From Apostichopus japonicus (lineage: Eukaryota > Echinodermata > Holothuroidea > Aspidochirotida > Stichopodidae), in NCBI RefSeq assembly GCF_037975245.1, contig NC_092577.1, positions 1,958,501-2,022,500 on the forward strand: a DNA stretch of 64,000 bases. The letters are read 5' to 3'. Below, one piece after another: positions 44,780 to 58,800 of the stretch. Positions within the stretch are counted from its first letter, which is position 1, and every line of letters starts with the position of its first letter. The notes beneath the pieces were generated by a model, which worked only from the letters and a program-made list of their open reading frames with translations, was not told where the DNA came from and searched no databases. Both the position numbers and the translations under genes were made by a program.

Positions 44780-44965
44780 TCACTGAGGGAAATTTTGTGA
44801 AAACGTTAGCTTCAAAAGTGCCCCTTTCATAACTGCAAAGTGCACCAATTTCGTGGAAGTTCCATGTTTTACCGAAACCGGTAAGGAAGGTCGTAATTCC
44901 ACTGTAGGCGTTTTGTCACCTGTATCGAACAACACTAGTTCTGTTTTGGTTACATTTTTTGCCAT
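44780..44965 (-). CDS. Small unassigned ORF, possible upstream exon
   Basis: 61 codons from a true ATG to TGA. The peptide includes TELVLFDTGDKTPTVELRP and KHGTSTKLVHFAVMKG and has a normal, protein-like composition without repeats. It is on the same strand as, and 2.6 kb upstream of, the propeller ORF, so it might be an exon of that gene. No splice link can be shown and I do not recognise it. Confidence 0.25.
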   Translation of the reverse strand: MAKNVTKTELVLFDTGDKTPTVELRPSLPVSVKHGTSTKLVHFAVMKGALLKLTFSQNFPQ

Positions 44966-45139
44966 ACTCTAGAGATCAAACATGATGCTAACCAACTCGA
45001 AATCATTTGTGATTCCTAAAGCCGGATCTCGAAAGAGATACTTCTAAGGGACTTAATGTTAATGAAATGGAGGTAAACGACAAAGGCAAATGAATATATA
45101 TAATTGAAATCGTAGTGAGTTGGAAAATCAAGAACAGTG

Positions 45140-45146
45140 AAAAAAA
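45140..45146 (-). terminator. Pol III-type T tract after the tRNA-like sequence
   Basis: Seven Ts on the minus strand, five bases beyond the tRNA-like 3' end. This is the expected position for an RNA polymerase III terminator. Confidence 0.5.
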
Positions 45147-45151
45147 CTTCC

Positions 45152-45230
45152 AACCTCCACCGGGAATCGAACCCGGGCCTCCCGCTTTAGGCCTATATGC
45201 GGACACCCTAACCACTAGGCTTTGGACGCT
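45152..45230 (-). tRNA. tRNA-Glu-like sequence (pseudo-tRNA or SINE head)
   Basis: On the minus strand, GCCTAGTGGTTAGGGTG matches the D-arm/A-box of animal tRNA-Glu, and GGCCCGGGTTCGATTCCCGG matches its T-arm/B-box (CCGGG stem, TTCGATT loop). The anticodon arm is abnormal: CCGC/GCGG closes a 13-base loop, ATATAGGCCTAAA, instead of 7. The acceptor stem does not pair properly. It is therefore unlikely to be a working tRNA. It may be a tRNA-derived SINE promoter or a small pol III RNA. Confidence 0.55.
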
Positions 45231-45285
45231 GATTGTATGTCCAGAGGTTCGAAACCGGTGTTTTTATCGACAATTCCGAATCCTA

Positions 45286-45369
45286 GACCGAGCCCTTGTG
45301 ACCGGAATCCGGTTCCGGCTTATCCGAGACCGAGCCCTTGTGACCGGAATCCGGTTCCGGCTTATCCGA
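45286..45369. repeat. 42-bp tandem duplication with internal palindrome
   Basis: Two identical copies begin GACCGAGCCCTTGTGACC. Each contains CCGGAATCCGGTTCCGG, whose ends are inverted repeats. Confidence 0.9.
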
Positions 45370-45399
45370 GACGAGACCTGTGTTGAATACTATATATAC

Positions 45400-47820
45400 A
45401 ACCTTGTTAAGTAACCTTCAGTTTTTAACACACCAATTTTTAACACACCAATTTTCAATATCTTAATTTTCAATCCAGACTCTTTCCGGACTCATTTAAA
45501 GAATTCCTTATACTAATGAGTTCTATGATTCGTGTGTTCATGATTGTTTTAATAAGCTACTTATTACATAACGAGCCAAGCAAGAATTGTTTTAAGGTGC
45601 TACATATTTTTTATTGTCCACTATACTCCATAACATAACCAAGAGACCGGAGTCGCCAGTGCGACTATAAGTGGTGGCGATATACACTAATGCAACAATA
45701 CAATGTTCATACATACACTATGATGAAGTGGATGAAAGTTTAATACTTATTTACTGAATGTCGTATTGAGATAAAACAGCTATATAGATTGAAAACAGTA
45801 AATAAAATGATGTTAATACACATACGGCTGTTTACTTAATTGATAAACATCAGTTTGAGACCCTTCCCGAGTTGAGTAAACTTTATTAATCTGATCGAAG
45901 CTGGTTGATCCAAAAGCGTGTGTAAAGGAGGGGGCAGGGGGTCCATCCCCAAACCTCCATCTGTCGGGTAAACACGTGTAGTCGTTTCCCCCCTTCAAAT
46001 GCAAAAGTATTTATCAGCACAAATTTGCATTAAGACCTAATTAGACATAATTTAGTGTGTAAATAATGTGCCTCCGAATGCACAACTTGACTTCTTAAAT
46101 TTGGAATTTGTTCCGGGATTGGACTCAATCACCCCCTATACATCCATTCATCCATTCATCACACAGGCACATCCTTTTATGTTATTTTCTTATTCTGCAA
46201 GAGCAGGCGCGTAAAGGCTCATGCTCTTACCGAAGCATCCGGGGACCCCGCCCCCACCCCCTCCTCCCCTCCAACTTTGAAATCCTGCATGTGTACATTA
46301 ATTGGGTGATCCTTCAAAAAAAAAACTGCATCTCGAGGAACACAAATCTGTTATGAAAAGTTGTTTTAAATTTTGTAGAATTGAAGCACACCGTTCAAAA
46401 TATTATTCTTAATTATCAAAATATTATTATTATTTTTTAAATGCACCAAAGAGCCACATAAGTGTGACAACTATAGGGATGTCTGAAAATCAGGGGAACA
46501 TCTCAAAGGAAGATTATTAGGAACATAAATGGGCGTAATATAGTAATAAATGTATATATATCATATCGTATTACATGGCAATTCATGTTACATCCATGCT
46601 TTGCCATATTTTACCGATTTTGTAACCGCTTTTCAATTAACACTGATTTCAAGTGATATTTACTATCAAATGCCCCCCCCCCCCCCCACACACACACACA
46701 TTTGGACAAAGAGTAGTGTCGTGGCTCTATTTGGTTAGGGCTTACACATCTCAGGATTCATATCATCGAATATTAGAAGTTTAGTTCTATGAAAAGTGAC
46801 CGAGATTTTTCACATCGGTAGACCTGAAACTTTGTCTGTTTGTCGCGACGAGCGAAACTTGAGATTGAAACCACAAGCTGTGTGCGGATAACGGTGCGGC
46901 CTGTACATATTTGTTGTTTAGTTGTATAAAGATGGTGTTTCAAAGACGGTGCCCGTTCCCTAATATTGGGGAAATGAAATAGGGAGCATATTCCGTGGCA
47001 GCGCATCCCATGTTACCTTGTTGTTGAGTGATACAGGAGTTTACTCCACAGTAAGAACACTGGGTACACGGTAATTACATAATACGCTCCGACCAGAATT
47101 CACCCGATTACCAGATGCAGATCCACCTAGCAACCGAGGTAACTTTCGTGAGGACTCCAACGAACAACCACTGATATTTTTTGATGCCTTCATCACTTTA
47201 GTCACCACTTACATGGGACCTATTCTAAGTCTGACAATACATGCGCATGTGTGAGGTCCTGAAAACATAATTAAAGTGGTTTGACTTGTCATCCTTGTTT
47301 CAAATTTCATAGAAATATATTCTTGTAGACCTAGCAAAACATTTAAACTGACACAGTCCCATTGAAAGTGTGTCACGGGTGGCATTACAAGTCATTGGTG
47401 GTTTAACATACTGGTGTATGACGACTTTTGGCCAAATTTGCGCTAAGCTCACTACACGAACTCGGATCTGGACTGTGCCTTATTAGTTAGTTATTTAAAA
47501 TAATAATAATGGCGTATGAGAAAATGCACCTTTTTGTCCGGGGACATTTTGGAACATGGTTCCTATAGGCCTATATCTGAGGCCCTGTGGTCATTCCTTG
47601 ACCGACTTTGGTGCAATATAATGTGCTCATTTCGAAGTAAATTTATTCACAGATTGTTAGTTGTCATGGGTTTGAACAAATGAAGGGTATTCTATACTGA
47701 AACATAGGACAAAATGGGGCTGGGGGTTCCAGTTCGCCACATCATTTGTCAACTTGCACTGGGTTCTAATGTTCATGTCAATTGGAATCATTAATGAAAG
47801 AAATAATCCACCAAGAATGA
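45400..47820. other. Spacer, nothing recognised
   Basis: Contains a C tract followed by (CA)n (about 46673-46700) and short ORFs only. Confidence 0.4.
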
Positions 47821-47899
47821 AGGTCGCATGAACTTTATTGCAGATTTCCTGAGTGACAAATTTGTAATTTTCTCCCGATATCACGCAACTGGATGGCTG

Positions 47900-48020
47900 C
47901 TATTCAGCCTGGAGGGTGCCATCTCCAGCGATCTTGCATGTATTGAAATCTGGAAATTTTCTTGGTACGCTGTGCGCCAACTGATGGTGGCGCTCCGCAC
48001 AGATAGTACTTACGGCTGGA
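47900..48020. repeat. Sequence related to the hAT element at 26 kb
   Basis: TTGGTACGCTGTGCGCCAAC and TGGTGGCGCTCCGCACAGATAGT closely follow TATGTACGCTCCGCGCCAAC and TGTGGCGCTCCGCTTAGATAGT at about 26283-26328, and upstream words also correspond (CCAGCGATCTTGCATG versus CCGGCGATCTAGGGAG). No termini were found, so it is probably a worn relative. It includes most of the 94-codon ORF 47828-48112, which is therefore doubtful as a gene. Confidence 0.4.
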
Positions 48021-48570
48021 ATACTCGAATCGATTACGTCCCCCTACATTTCAAATCGGATCGACGCCTCTGTACGATCCTGTTATCTTTTACAAACGCA
48101 GTGCCACAGTAAGTTGCACGATGGGGGGGGGGGGGGGAGGGGGAACGTGCGCAACTATCGGTGCCACGTCATCGTGTACAAAAGATTCACAAAGTCGAAG
48201 GTCACAAATACAGTTTTCCTTTTTGAAATTGGTATTTCCTAAAATATTTGGAGCTCATCTAACTTCCATTTCTCTGGCTATGGGCCTGAATAATTCGGCA
48301 AAATTGTCGGTCGTTAATGTAAATATTTTTGTTTACGGTTAAAAGTTTATCACATTGTACAAGTAATCGAGAAACTTGTAAGAAAATTCTCTCTATAAGG
48401 AAGAACCTATTTACGTACGAAAAAGGAAAAAGGAAAACTTCCGTTATTTCACTTGACGTGCTAACTTGAATCTGAGGAATACTCGCATCTGTCTTACATT
48501 GTGACTACGGTATTTCTGAAGTACTCCTGAAGTAAAAAAAATAATAATAATAAAAACAATAATAAAAAAA

Positions 48571-48770
<200 letters not shown>

Positions 48771-49084
48771 AGACAATATTCTTAGCCATAAAAAGAACAC
48801 ATGAAATCAAAGTAACGCAAACTTTAGATATTTTAACTAGGCATATTCCTAAGCAATAGTATCAGTTGACATATATATATATATATATATTGTGATTTAT
48901 GAACAGGAGAGGTCCGTTTCAGATTTTTTTTGTTGTCCGTCATGATCACGTGGTTCTTTTCACAGACGTATATAAAGGGTCATGATATGTAAACTTTCAC
49001 AATTTTAATAGCCAGTCGTTAAAATATGTACTTTTGAAATGAAGCGTTGGTTAAAAAAAAATATGAGATGGAATGTGAAAAGAG

Positions 49085-49500
49085 GTGACCCTTCTCATAA
49101 ACCATTGTAATCCTACTTTTAAATTGCCTCATGAAATTTAAACATTGTATCGTAAAACCTCCCAGGGCTTGACATTTTATTTATTGATTCTGATCGCAAG
49201 CTACCTGTTGTAAATAGTTCATGAAACAAAATATCGAGTATTCATCCGTTTTTTTCAAGTGCTCACTTGTTTTGAACTGGTGATGTTTTTTATTTTATTT
49301 TTATTTTACTCTTTGTACAGTACTTTTGATATCTACACAAGAACGTCTTTTTTTTTCTTTGTTTACATGGGAGTGTGAGGAAGATATGACATTTCTCATA
49401 AACCTTTAGAATCCTACTTTTAATGTGCTTCCTGAACTTTGAACATTTTAAATCCTCCCTGGGCCTGGCACTTAATTATTGATTCTGATCGCGAGGAGTA
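49085..49500. repeat. Pair of ~125-bp direct repeats
   Basis: TTCTCATAAACC...ATCCTACTTTTAA...CCTCCC(A/T)GGGC(T/C)TG...TTATTGATTCTGATCGC occurs at about 49090-49200 and again about 296 bases later. It lies just beyond the 3' end of gene B. The first copy includes a minus-strand AATAAA (49176-49181). Confidence 0.65.
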
Positions 49501-49674
49501 TCGGATTTAGGTATAAGCTAAACAGCTTAGGGCCTCACATTCCGTATGGGCCTTAAAAAATTCCAATTTCAGATTTGTATTCTTTGGTGGGGGTGGTGGT
49601 GGGATGGTGGGGTTAGTGGGGATTGGTAGAGTGATTGAGTGGTCTAGGTGTGACCTCATGCACTGCGATCCCCA

Positions 49675-49835
49675 TCAGTCACGGAGTGAAATCTTGATAT
49701 GGATTCCTTTCGAGGCTCGCAGTATCAGTTCATTCACCAAACCCAATTCTTCGAATGTCTGAGTGGATGTCATTTTCACTTTTCTCAAAACTGATGCCAT
49801 CATAGCTTTCTGCTCCATCAGTGCAAATTTTTGTC
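49675..49835 (-). CDS. CYP4: Gene B exon 11
   Basis: 161 bases. Encodes QKFALMEQKAMMASVLRK through LRASKGIHIKISLRD and TGA. The stop codon occupies 49677-49675. Confidence 0.94.
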
Positions 49836-52800
49836 CTGTGAATATCAAAAACAAAATCAATAAGCAAGAGTGATTTATGATCACGAAAGGAAAAAAATAC
49901 ATTAAAGGGTGTGAAGACTCGCGCAAAAAGAAACGTCTAATGCCGGTAATCTGACCTAGTTTCGAATGAGGTGTAACAGAAGTGTTAGACACCACCATCG
50001 ATCCCAAATAATACACACACACAGCTTGCTTGTATCGGTAATTAGACACTAGTGTACAGTCAGTACATACAGCTGCGGTCAATACCCACAGCACAGTGTA
50101 CGAACGATACAGCGATTGACATCTCAGGTCCAGCTAAAGATAACAAGGTATCACGTTCCTTTACTGTACAGTCTGCATTTTGTAGCGACACGAACAAAAC
50201 GTCACTTGCAAGTAACGGAAAGTTAACTTTTTCAGATGGCCGCAAGCGGTTTGAGGCGAGTCTTCAATGCCTTTAATGACAGAAAGGGGAACAACTTACG
50301 GTTCTTCTATGCGTATTATATATTAATAATATTAATAATAGTAATATATATTAATAATACGATTTTAAGTGATACGTGATTAAAAACATCATAATTTACA
50401 GTCACAACCCACCACAATAAAGATATCGTGGATTATTAATGATCCCACGCAACTTGACATAGCTTTTCTCTAAAAGTAACATTTACGCTCCACAAGAACC
50501 AAAAATATGATGGGTTATAAAGGCTTCCTAGTAAAACATACCATCACCGCTCCCTCTAAGGTTGTTTTTTAATTTTCAAACCTACCAGAGGAAAGCCATA
50601 AAATCTTCACGATTACGTTCCAGCAAAACAAAGACATCGTGTTGTAAATGCCCTCTAGCAACAACTACATCCCTCCCACCAAAATGTTTACCCCATAAAC
50701 TAATTTGTTGTAACCCACCAGAACAAAGACATCATGAGATCGATATATAATGGTTCCCTAGCAACACCTTCATATCTCCCTGTTCTTCTTATTATTTTTA
50801 TTTTATTTTTTTACATTAACAAAATACCAGAACACAGCCATTATGGGATACATATGCTTCCGACAGTAACATCTTAATAGCTTCCTCTGGAATCGTCCCA
50901 ATTGTAGTAAAGAAGAACCAACAAAATGCTTATAATGTACATGCACGTATTAATGAATATTGATTTAAGCTTTAAGAATCACGGTACGAAGCATTTACTG
51001 AGATAACAATTTGTTTTTGAAAACAACATCATCAAACCAAAATGACCGTTTCAACGAGTAACCGCCTAAAACGGTATAAATTCTGAAATGTTGACGTTTC
51101 ACACATTTTCCAATTACCTCGACAAAGCGTCAAATATGTAAATAAAACTGATGAAGAAATAAGCGTAGGCTATAGCTCTCTGACTGAGTATCACATTCTT
51201 TGAATCAACTATAAAACCTATTTGATTTTCTCAACATATTAAAAAAAAACTAGAAGCATGATGAGTCAGTATAGTACATCGAAGTATTAACTTAAACTGA
51301 TAAATTTTACCAACAAAGTAATTTTCTTCTTCTATTTCTGACGTAGGCAGGACGCAAGAATCATTAACTTTATGTACACCGATGTGTGTGTGTTTTGTTC
51401 TTGTTAGTACATTAGCCTTGAATTTCTTTTAAAAAAAAAAACTGTCATATCAGCTTGAAATATATATAAGACGAAAATTATGATGATTCCTTTGGTTGAC
51501 TAAACAGGCAGTTGTAACATGACGAAAACACTCACCGATACAGTTTCTGTGTCCAGCAGAAAATGGCAAGAACGTAAAGTTCGGTCGATCTTGAGAATTT
51601 GCTGGTAGAAAACGATCAGGGTCAAATTTCTCAGGATTAGGGAAATATTTGGGATCACGATGAAGCCAGTAGTATCCCATCCATACAGGAGTACCTTTTG
51701 GTAGAATGGTCCCGCCTGGTGGAATTTAATGTAAGAGAAGCAAGGAATTGCAGAAAATATACTCTTTTCGTTGTGGAAAATATAATCATAATCTTTTATG
51801 TCAATATATTAAAATGATCAAATATAACTGTCGTTAAAAGACCTGTTACTGATAATCTTTATACCGTTATTATTGAAGATGACTTTGTTAGAAAATCCAC
51901 TGCAGAGAGATTCGAACCACTGATAGTCAAAATGGAAAATTAATCAGCAAGCTGCATATTTGTTCGTTGTTTGTTTATTCCCTTTACTTTGCTGTAGTTG
52001 TTTTTGTTGAAGGGGCTGGATGATAAATACCGGCTTTATGCTAAGTTATATATACGTACACATATGTTTATCACTCTCGAGGTTTCGTCCAACATAGGGG
52101 ACAGTTGTCAGTACCCGTTGACATTCCTTCATCACATATCCGAGATATTCCAGCTTTTGAAGATCTTCCATCATTATCTTCTTGTCGCGATCATTTCCTG
52201 TTTCAAATGGAGGGGAAAAAAAAAACCCATCAAAGTTTGAATGAGAAATAAAATGTGTGGGTAGAGCTGGATTTTGGCAACAGCCATTTTTCATTAACAC
52301 ACCGACCGTGCACATAGGTGTAGGAGCCCAATTTGATTTGGGGGGGGGGGCTGTAACGACTTGCCCGAAAAGTATAACCAAACTTTTTCGCGCGCTCTGC
52401 GCACGTTCAACATGTTAATTTGCACATCATATAGGCATGCATTGGTTATTACATCGCATGCCAATTTGCACACAATCATTTGCCGTTTTATTACCCTTCC
52501 ATATTGGTTATCATTTTGGGGAAGTCGTTACAATAATAATTATAATAATAATAATATCAGTTTAACCATTGAAAAACACATTGCAATTTATTTTTCTTCC
52601 AGGAGGTGCCCGAAAATATTCTCAGCATACTGTCCGAATTTTCACAAAAATATTTGGTTGGGGGCGGCAGAAGCCAGCCCCCCCCCCCCGCCTCCTACGA
52701 CTATGCCCGTGCATGACTAGCTAGATTAGAGTAGACCCTAAAGTATTAAAGTAGTAGTTATTGATCTCTGTGTATCCACCCATCGTGCATAAGTAGGGGG

Positions 52801-55800
52801 ACTTTATGTTAGAAGTTATACGGGCGCAGTAACGTGACGTCACCAACAGAATGAAGTAGCTTAGAATTAGCAATAATTCTTGAGGAGCTGCTTAAATCAC
52901 GTGACACCTTCTCTACGGAATTCTTTCTTTGTATCGTATGTGTTCTTCACTCACCCTCAAAGTTTGAACACAAACACACATATAGATAGATGTCAATTTG
53001 GGGGTGGGGGGGGGGGGGAGATACATTACATGAAAACAAAATAATGCGGCAGGTACATTATGTTTAAGACGTAAGTTGTATTATGATGTGATGTACAGTG
53101 AGGTAACTGACCCAACACTAAATCCAACTCCTCGTGAACTTTCCGTTGTACTTCAGGGTTTCTGGCCAGTAAGTAGAAGGCCAACGCAACGGTGGAAGAG
53201 ATTGTATCGTGCCCCTGGAGTTTAAAAAGAAAAAATATAGCAACCCCTGTCAGAATAATATATACATAATTCAATAGTGAGGCCACGTGTTGGATACCGG
53301 GACAGAACTCTGTAATGTGACTGTTTCACATTACAATTATTATCTTTGATTGCAGTAGAATTCAGCTGTTCTGTGATGGCTGTCTGTATGTTATTCTCAC
53401 TACATAACACATACTGAAATATATTTATTTACTTGTAGCAGTATAATCTGCGAACATTGCCAGTACTCTAACGTAAAACACTCTGGATCTCGTCTCCCAC
53501 TATCTACTAAGTGAGTTAATAATACTGTATCCTTGAACAACTCTCAACTCAGTGTTTTTGGTTACTGTAACTGTAACACTTCAAAGCTCACCGCATCTAT
53601 CAGTTAATAGCCATATCTTTAGTTTCTCTATTTTTCTCGAACACGACGGAACTCACCTCAAACATGAATGTATCAACCTCTTCCTGGATTCCTTCGTCAG
53701 TGAGGTCGCTGTTCTGTCGCTGAGCTTCTATCAGTAGGTCCAGGAAAGCCAACTTGCGACGCTTCCGGACCTCTTGGGACATATCATCAATGGTGACGTC
53801 ATCGGTACTTCGCATATTTTCCAATTCTTTCTTTCTGTCCGCTATTACCTAAAACAAAGGCAAAGGGAAGAAAGGAACCAAAAAAAAAAAAAACCACGAG
53901 ACGATGGATTGTGCCTTCATGTGTAACAAATGGTCGTTATGAATTATTAGATAAGCTGGACGGTTCAAATGAAAACAAAAAACTGTTACCTTTTTCGTTG
54001 TATATTGTAGCGTTTTTAATGCTTTCATCCACTCCCTCCCAACGGATGTGCATCTAAAGAAAGTGTCATTCCAATACCATGGACATTGAGTTCGCTGAGT
54101 AAAAATGGTGCCCAACCTATGTGAAAGAAATATTATACATATATACATATATAATATAAATATATATATCCCACCCGGCCCCCTCCCCGTTACCCGCGTG
54201 ATATACAACTTACTTGTGCAATAGATGTTATGTAAAATTATACGTTTTGCAAAACTGAAAAACAAAACAACTTATTATGATTCATGTCCTTCCTTGTCTG
54301 TAGCAAGTTTTTATCGAGAAGCAGTGCAGGAATATATGTATGTTATTGCGCACTGTACCCCCTCCCCCTCCCGCTCCCCAACCCCTCCCGCTCTCCTCCC
54401 CTACCCCTACCCCTCCCCTCCCCTCGCCCTCCCCTTCCCCCTCCCCTCCCTTCCCCTCCCTTCCCCTCCCTCCCCTCCCCATCCCGATTTAAGACACCAG
54501 TGCCAGTCGCTCTTCTCGGGCAGACCTGCTTTAACATGGGGTACTCGATAATGCTATATCGAAACAACTATACATCTGTTCCACGTTTACTCACTAGAAA
54601 ATTTGCACACAAAGGTTGGCATCATAGGTATAATATTGTTACCTCTTCAAAGGATAACACTCGCTATTTGGGTAATATGTAAAGTAAAGTAAAGTAAAGT
54701 AAAGTAAAGTAAAAAAACAAACTTATAACGTGGATTAATAAAAAAATGGTGCAATAATGTTTGTCGACATAAAGCCATGAGAGTTTAGTAATACGTGGTT
54801 TGAGATATAAAGTAAATATATTTTCAAGTTGTATGAACTTCTAAAGTATCTTACTTGTGTACCGCCTCCATGTACTCTTGTCCTTGTCCTTTCTGAGATC
54901 GAAGGTCCACTCCCATGATAGTTTCTGAAAAGTAAAAATCAAACAATGACTTTCTTTAGAACATTGAAAATAAAGTTCAAACATCTTCCAACGAAATCGA
55001 ATTTAAAGTCTCCTCAATGTCAATAAAGTGTTTGCCCTTTCGGGCTTTTGGATTATGATTTCATATTAAGGGTTTCACCTGGTATTCATTTTGTGAGGTG
55101 ACCGCCTCTTTGTGGTTTTTTTTTCTCTCCTCCTTTTGCGACAGCCTCGCAAAAATATTACCGACATCGCCGCCTCACAGAGTAGGAATTAAAAAAGGTC
55201 AATGTGTGTAATCCAATTTTTTTATCCCATGCCATCATTTGACATTGACAAATTTGGTTGTGAACAATACATTATTGTAACAAATAGAAGTTCTTCTGGC
55301 TATTTAACATAGAATTTAATTTGTTTTTATCTACTTTATTGTTAGCATGCATGATTTACATTAGGATATTTATCACACTTTGTCCGGGTTGACCATGAAT
55401 AAATGAGACCACATTCATTACATGACACCAGTGGTTCACTCCTTTGTTGATTGGGGAGGGGGAGGGGGAGGGGAGGGGGAGGGGAGGGGAGGAGGAGGGG
55501 GAGGGGAGGGGGTTGGGAACCGTTACATACAGTGCCCTCTCTTCCTGGCCACGATGTCTTTGTGTCCTACCTATGTGAAACGGATATTAAGGTGGAATGT
55601 AGACAAAATTGTAGTCAACATACTTCATAGCTTCCATATAGCTATTCCGGTCGTTAATATCTTCAGTTTTTTTTTTTTTATTATATGCTTTATCGCTCGA
55701 GTGCTCCTTACATATCAACATATTATCCTGTCATGGTCTTTTGTTTGGAAGAAAAGTAACCCTGGATAAAGCCCGGACACGACACACACAAAAAAAATTC

Positions 55801-58800
55801 CCCCTCTTGAGCCTCCAGATGTCGCCTGACATAGAAACTGTAGCTGTGAAATCATGATAACGATATTTACGGCAATTGGATATCACAGGTCCCTTGGAAA
55901 GGTAATAAATACTACACATGATAAGGTGAAAGGTTGATCTATAGTGAATTCACATGATCACATGATCTTAACCTAAAGGAACATAAATCTCAGGTTATAT
56001 GACCATAAACAGCTGCCCAATACAGAACAAAGGTAGAAAAACATGTATGCATTACACCGTTGCAAAATGTCATGTTAGACGACATATTGTTTTATAAGAA
56101 CTTATTCACACATAGACAGCATATATAGCAGAACCTATGGTAGCATACACCCATAAAAAGCCCCATTGACTTACACACTAAATCACAAAAGTAATGTGGT
56201 CTCTTAGTCTAGATAGAAGTTCTCACTAGCTCACGCGCAGTTTTTTTGTTTGTTATTAGAGCCTCAAGTTTTCGTCACTTGCAAACAAACCTCTCCAGTC
56301 AGTAGTAAACAATTTTCGTACGCTGCTCCTTGGTAGGTTTAAAGGGGTCTAAACTTGCTTCAATTGACCCAATTTTTAGCACCACATGTACTTCCATTCA
56401 TGGATGCTCTTCAACATGTAAGCCTACCAATTGTCAGAGCTGATGCAACAACGCCTTTTCCATCCTCTCTATCGCTATCTTACTAATTTCTTTTGGTAAT
56501 GGAAAATGTGGAATGATTTGATCTTTCATGTTGCACCCGCCAAGTTGTACATCATTCACTGATTATACATTATACAAAGAAATTGTTAACATTTTTCTCA
56601 AGTGTATCAGACAAACGAATAAACGATGCTGGTGGCGCATTTCAAAGTCTTACCAAATATTGTATCCAGAGAAGTCATCGTTATAATTGGAATGATATCC
56701 ATTGCTGGACTATCCGATAAACCACATAGTCTGTCTGATAAACGCTGAGCGTGCTCGATCATGGTAGGGAGAAACTTTTCCAAGATGGAAAAATGAAAAG
56801 ATGGAGTTAAAAGCTTCCGTCTTGAGACCCATTTCGGACCTTTGCTGCATGGAAGAACAATAGGTCTATATTGATGAATTTTAATTGAATATGAATTAAG
56901 ATTATCGCAGCTGAATGGGATACAGTATAACTGACTATGCATTGTTATAAGTTATTTGTGGATACGTCGTTAAGTAAAATATAATACTAAAATTGTGACA
57001 AAATCCGCAGATGTTTTGTAAAGAGAAGTATTCTCACGTCGCCGGGCAGACCACGATTAAAGCCACATGCAAACAAAAAGACTGAACCGAATGATGTCAT
57101 TTATTATTCACTTATAAGAGGTTATCATTTTATTGGCTATAATTTTGACTATGATATGCTCATCGCAACAACCGTGCTTCTCCATACAACAGAGAAAGAT
57201 CAAAAGAAAAACCAGCCGTCTGATAGCAGTCTCAAAGGATATATGCTACTCTTATCTATGTCCATATCTGTCCATCTATGTCCATGCATGTCCATCTATG
57301 TCCATCCATGTCCATCATGTCTATGCTACTATTGTCCATGTCCATATATGTCCATATATGTCCATATATGTCCATTGATGTCCATATATGTCCATATATT
57401 TCCATACATGTCCATCCATGTCCATCATGTCTATGCTACGATCGTCTATGTCCATCTATGTCCATTGATGTCCATCTATGTCCATCTATATCCATCCATG
57501 TCCATCCATGTCCATCATCTATGCTACTATTGTTCATGTCGGTCTTGGAATCTACGCCTATAGTCTGCTACTAACTTTTAATATTTTACCTCATAAGCAG
57601 CCCATCATGCAGCCAGTCTTTCAACAAGTAATACTGGAACGCTTTCAAGTCTACACTAGTGTCACGAAGCACATTCTGCAAGAAAATATAACGTAGTAAA
57701 AATCAAGTCATTTCGAGTTTTAACTATTGTAGCGATTGACCATTGACGGAATTATGTAAAAATGGAATGCAGTCAATAATGTAAACAATGTAACTATGCG
57801 GTGTGATATAATGTAACATCACATCACATCAAATCGCATCGCATCGTACTGTATCATGACCCACTCAATCGATTATTACATACAACCTGTAAAGTCATTC
57901 TTTAGTAAAACCTTATACTTACAAATCCATTTTCGATCAAACCCCAACAATGAAACTGAATTGTTACAAGTGGAAGCCAGGCTTCCATTAGTTACCTCCT
58001 CATCTCTCTCATTGTAAACTATTAGCATAGGAGTCCATCCCATATACACAACAAACTGAATTGTTACATGTGGAAACGAGGCTTCCATTAGTTACCTCCA
58101 AATCCCTCTCATTGTAAACTATTAGCATAGAAGTCCATCCCATGTACATCACAAACTGAATTGTTACAAGTGAAAACGAGGCTTCCATTAGTTACCTCCA
58201 AATCCCTCTCATTGTAAACTTTTAGCATAGGAGTCCATCATATGTGCATCACAAACTGAATTGTCACAAGTGGAAGCGAGGCTTCCATTAGTTACCTCCA
58301 CATCCCTCTCATTGTAAACTTTTAGCATAGGAGTCCATCATATGTGCATCACAAACTGAATTGTTACAAGTGGAAACGAGGCTTCCATTAGTTACCTCCA
58401 AATCCCTCTCATTGTAAACTATTAGCATAGAAGTCCATCCCATGTACATCACAAACTGAATTGTTACAAGTGAAAACGAGGCTTCCATTAGTTACCTCCA
58501 AATCCCTCTCATTGTAAACTATTAGCATAGAAGTCCATCCCATGTACATCACAAACTGAATTGTTACAAGTGAAAACGAGGCTTCCATTAGTTACCTCCA
58601 AATCCCTCTCATTGTAAACTTTTAGCATAGGAGTCCATCATATGTGCATCACAAACTGAATTGTCACAAGTGGAAGCGAGGCTTCCATTAGTTACCTCCA
58701 AATCCCTCTCATTGTAAACTATTAGCATAGGAGTCCATCCCATATACATAACAAACTGAATTGTTACAAGTGAAAACGAGGCTTCCATTAGTTACCTCTA

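Noticed and set aside
47828..48112. 94-codon ORF with ATG (contains ATGWLLFSLEGAISSDLACI)
   Set aside because: Much of it is similar to non-coding sequence of the hAT element at 26 kb, so it is probably repeat-derived.
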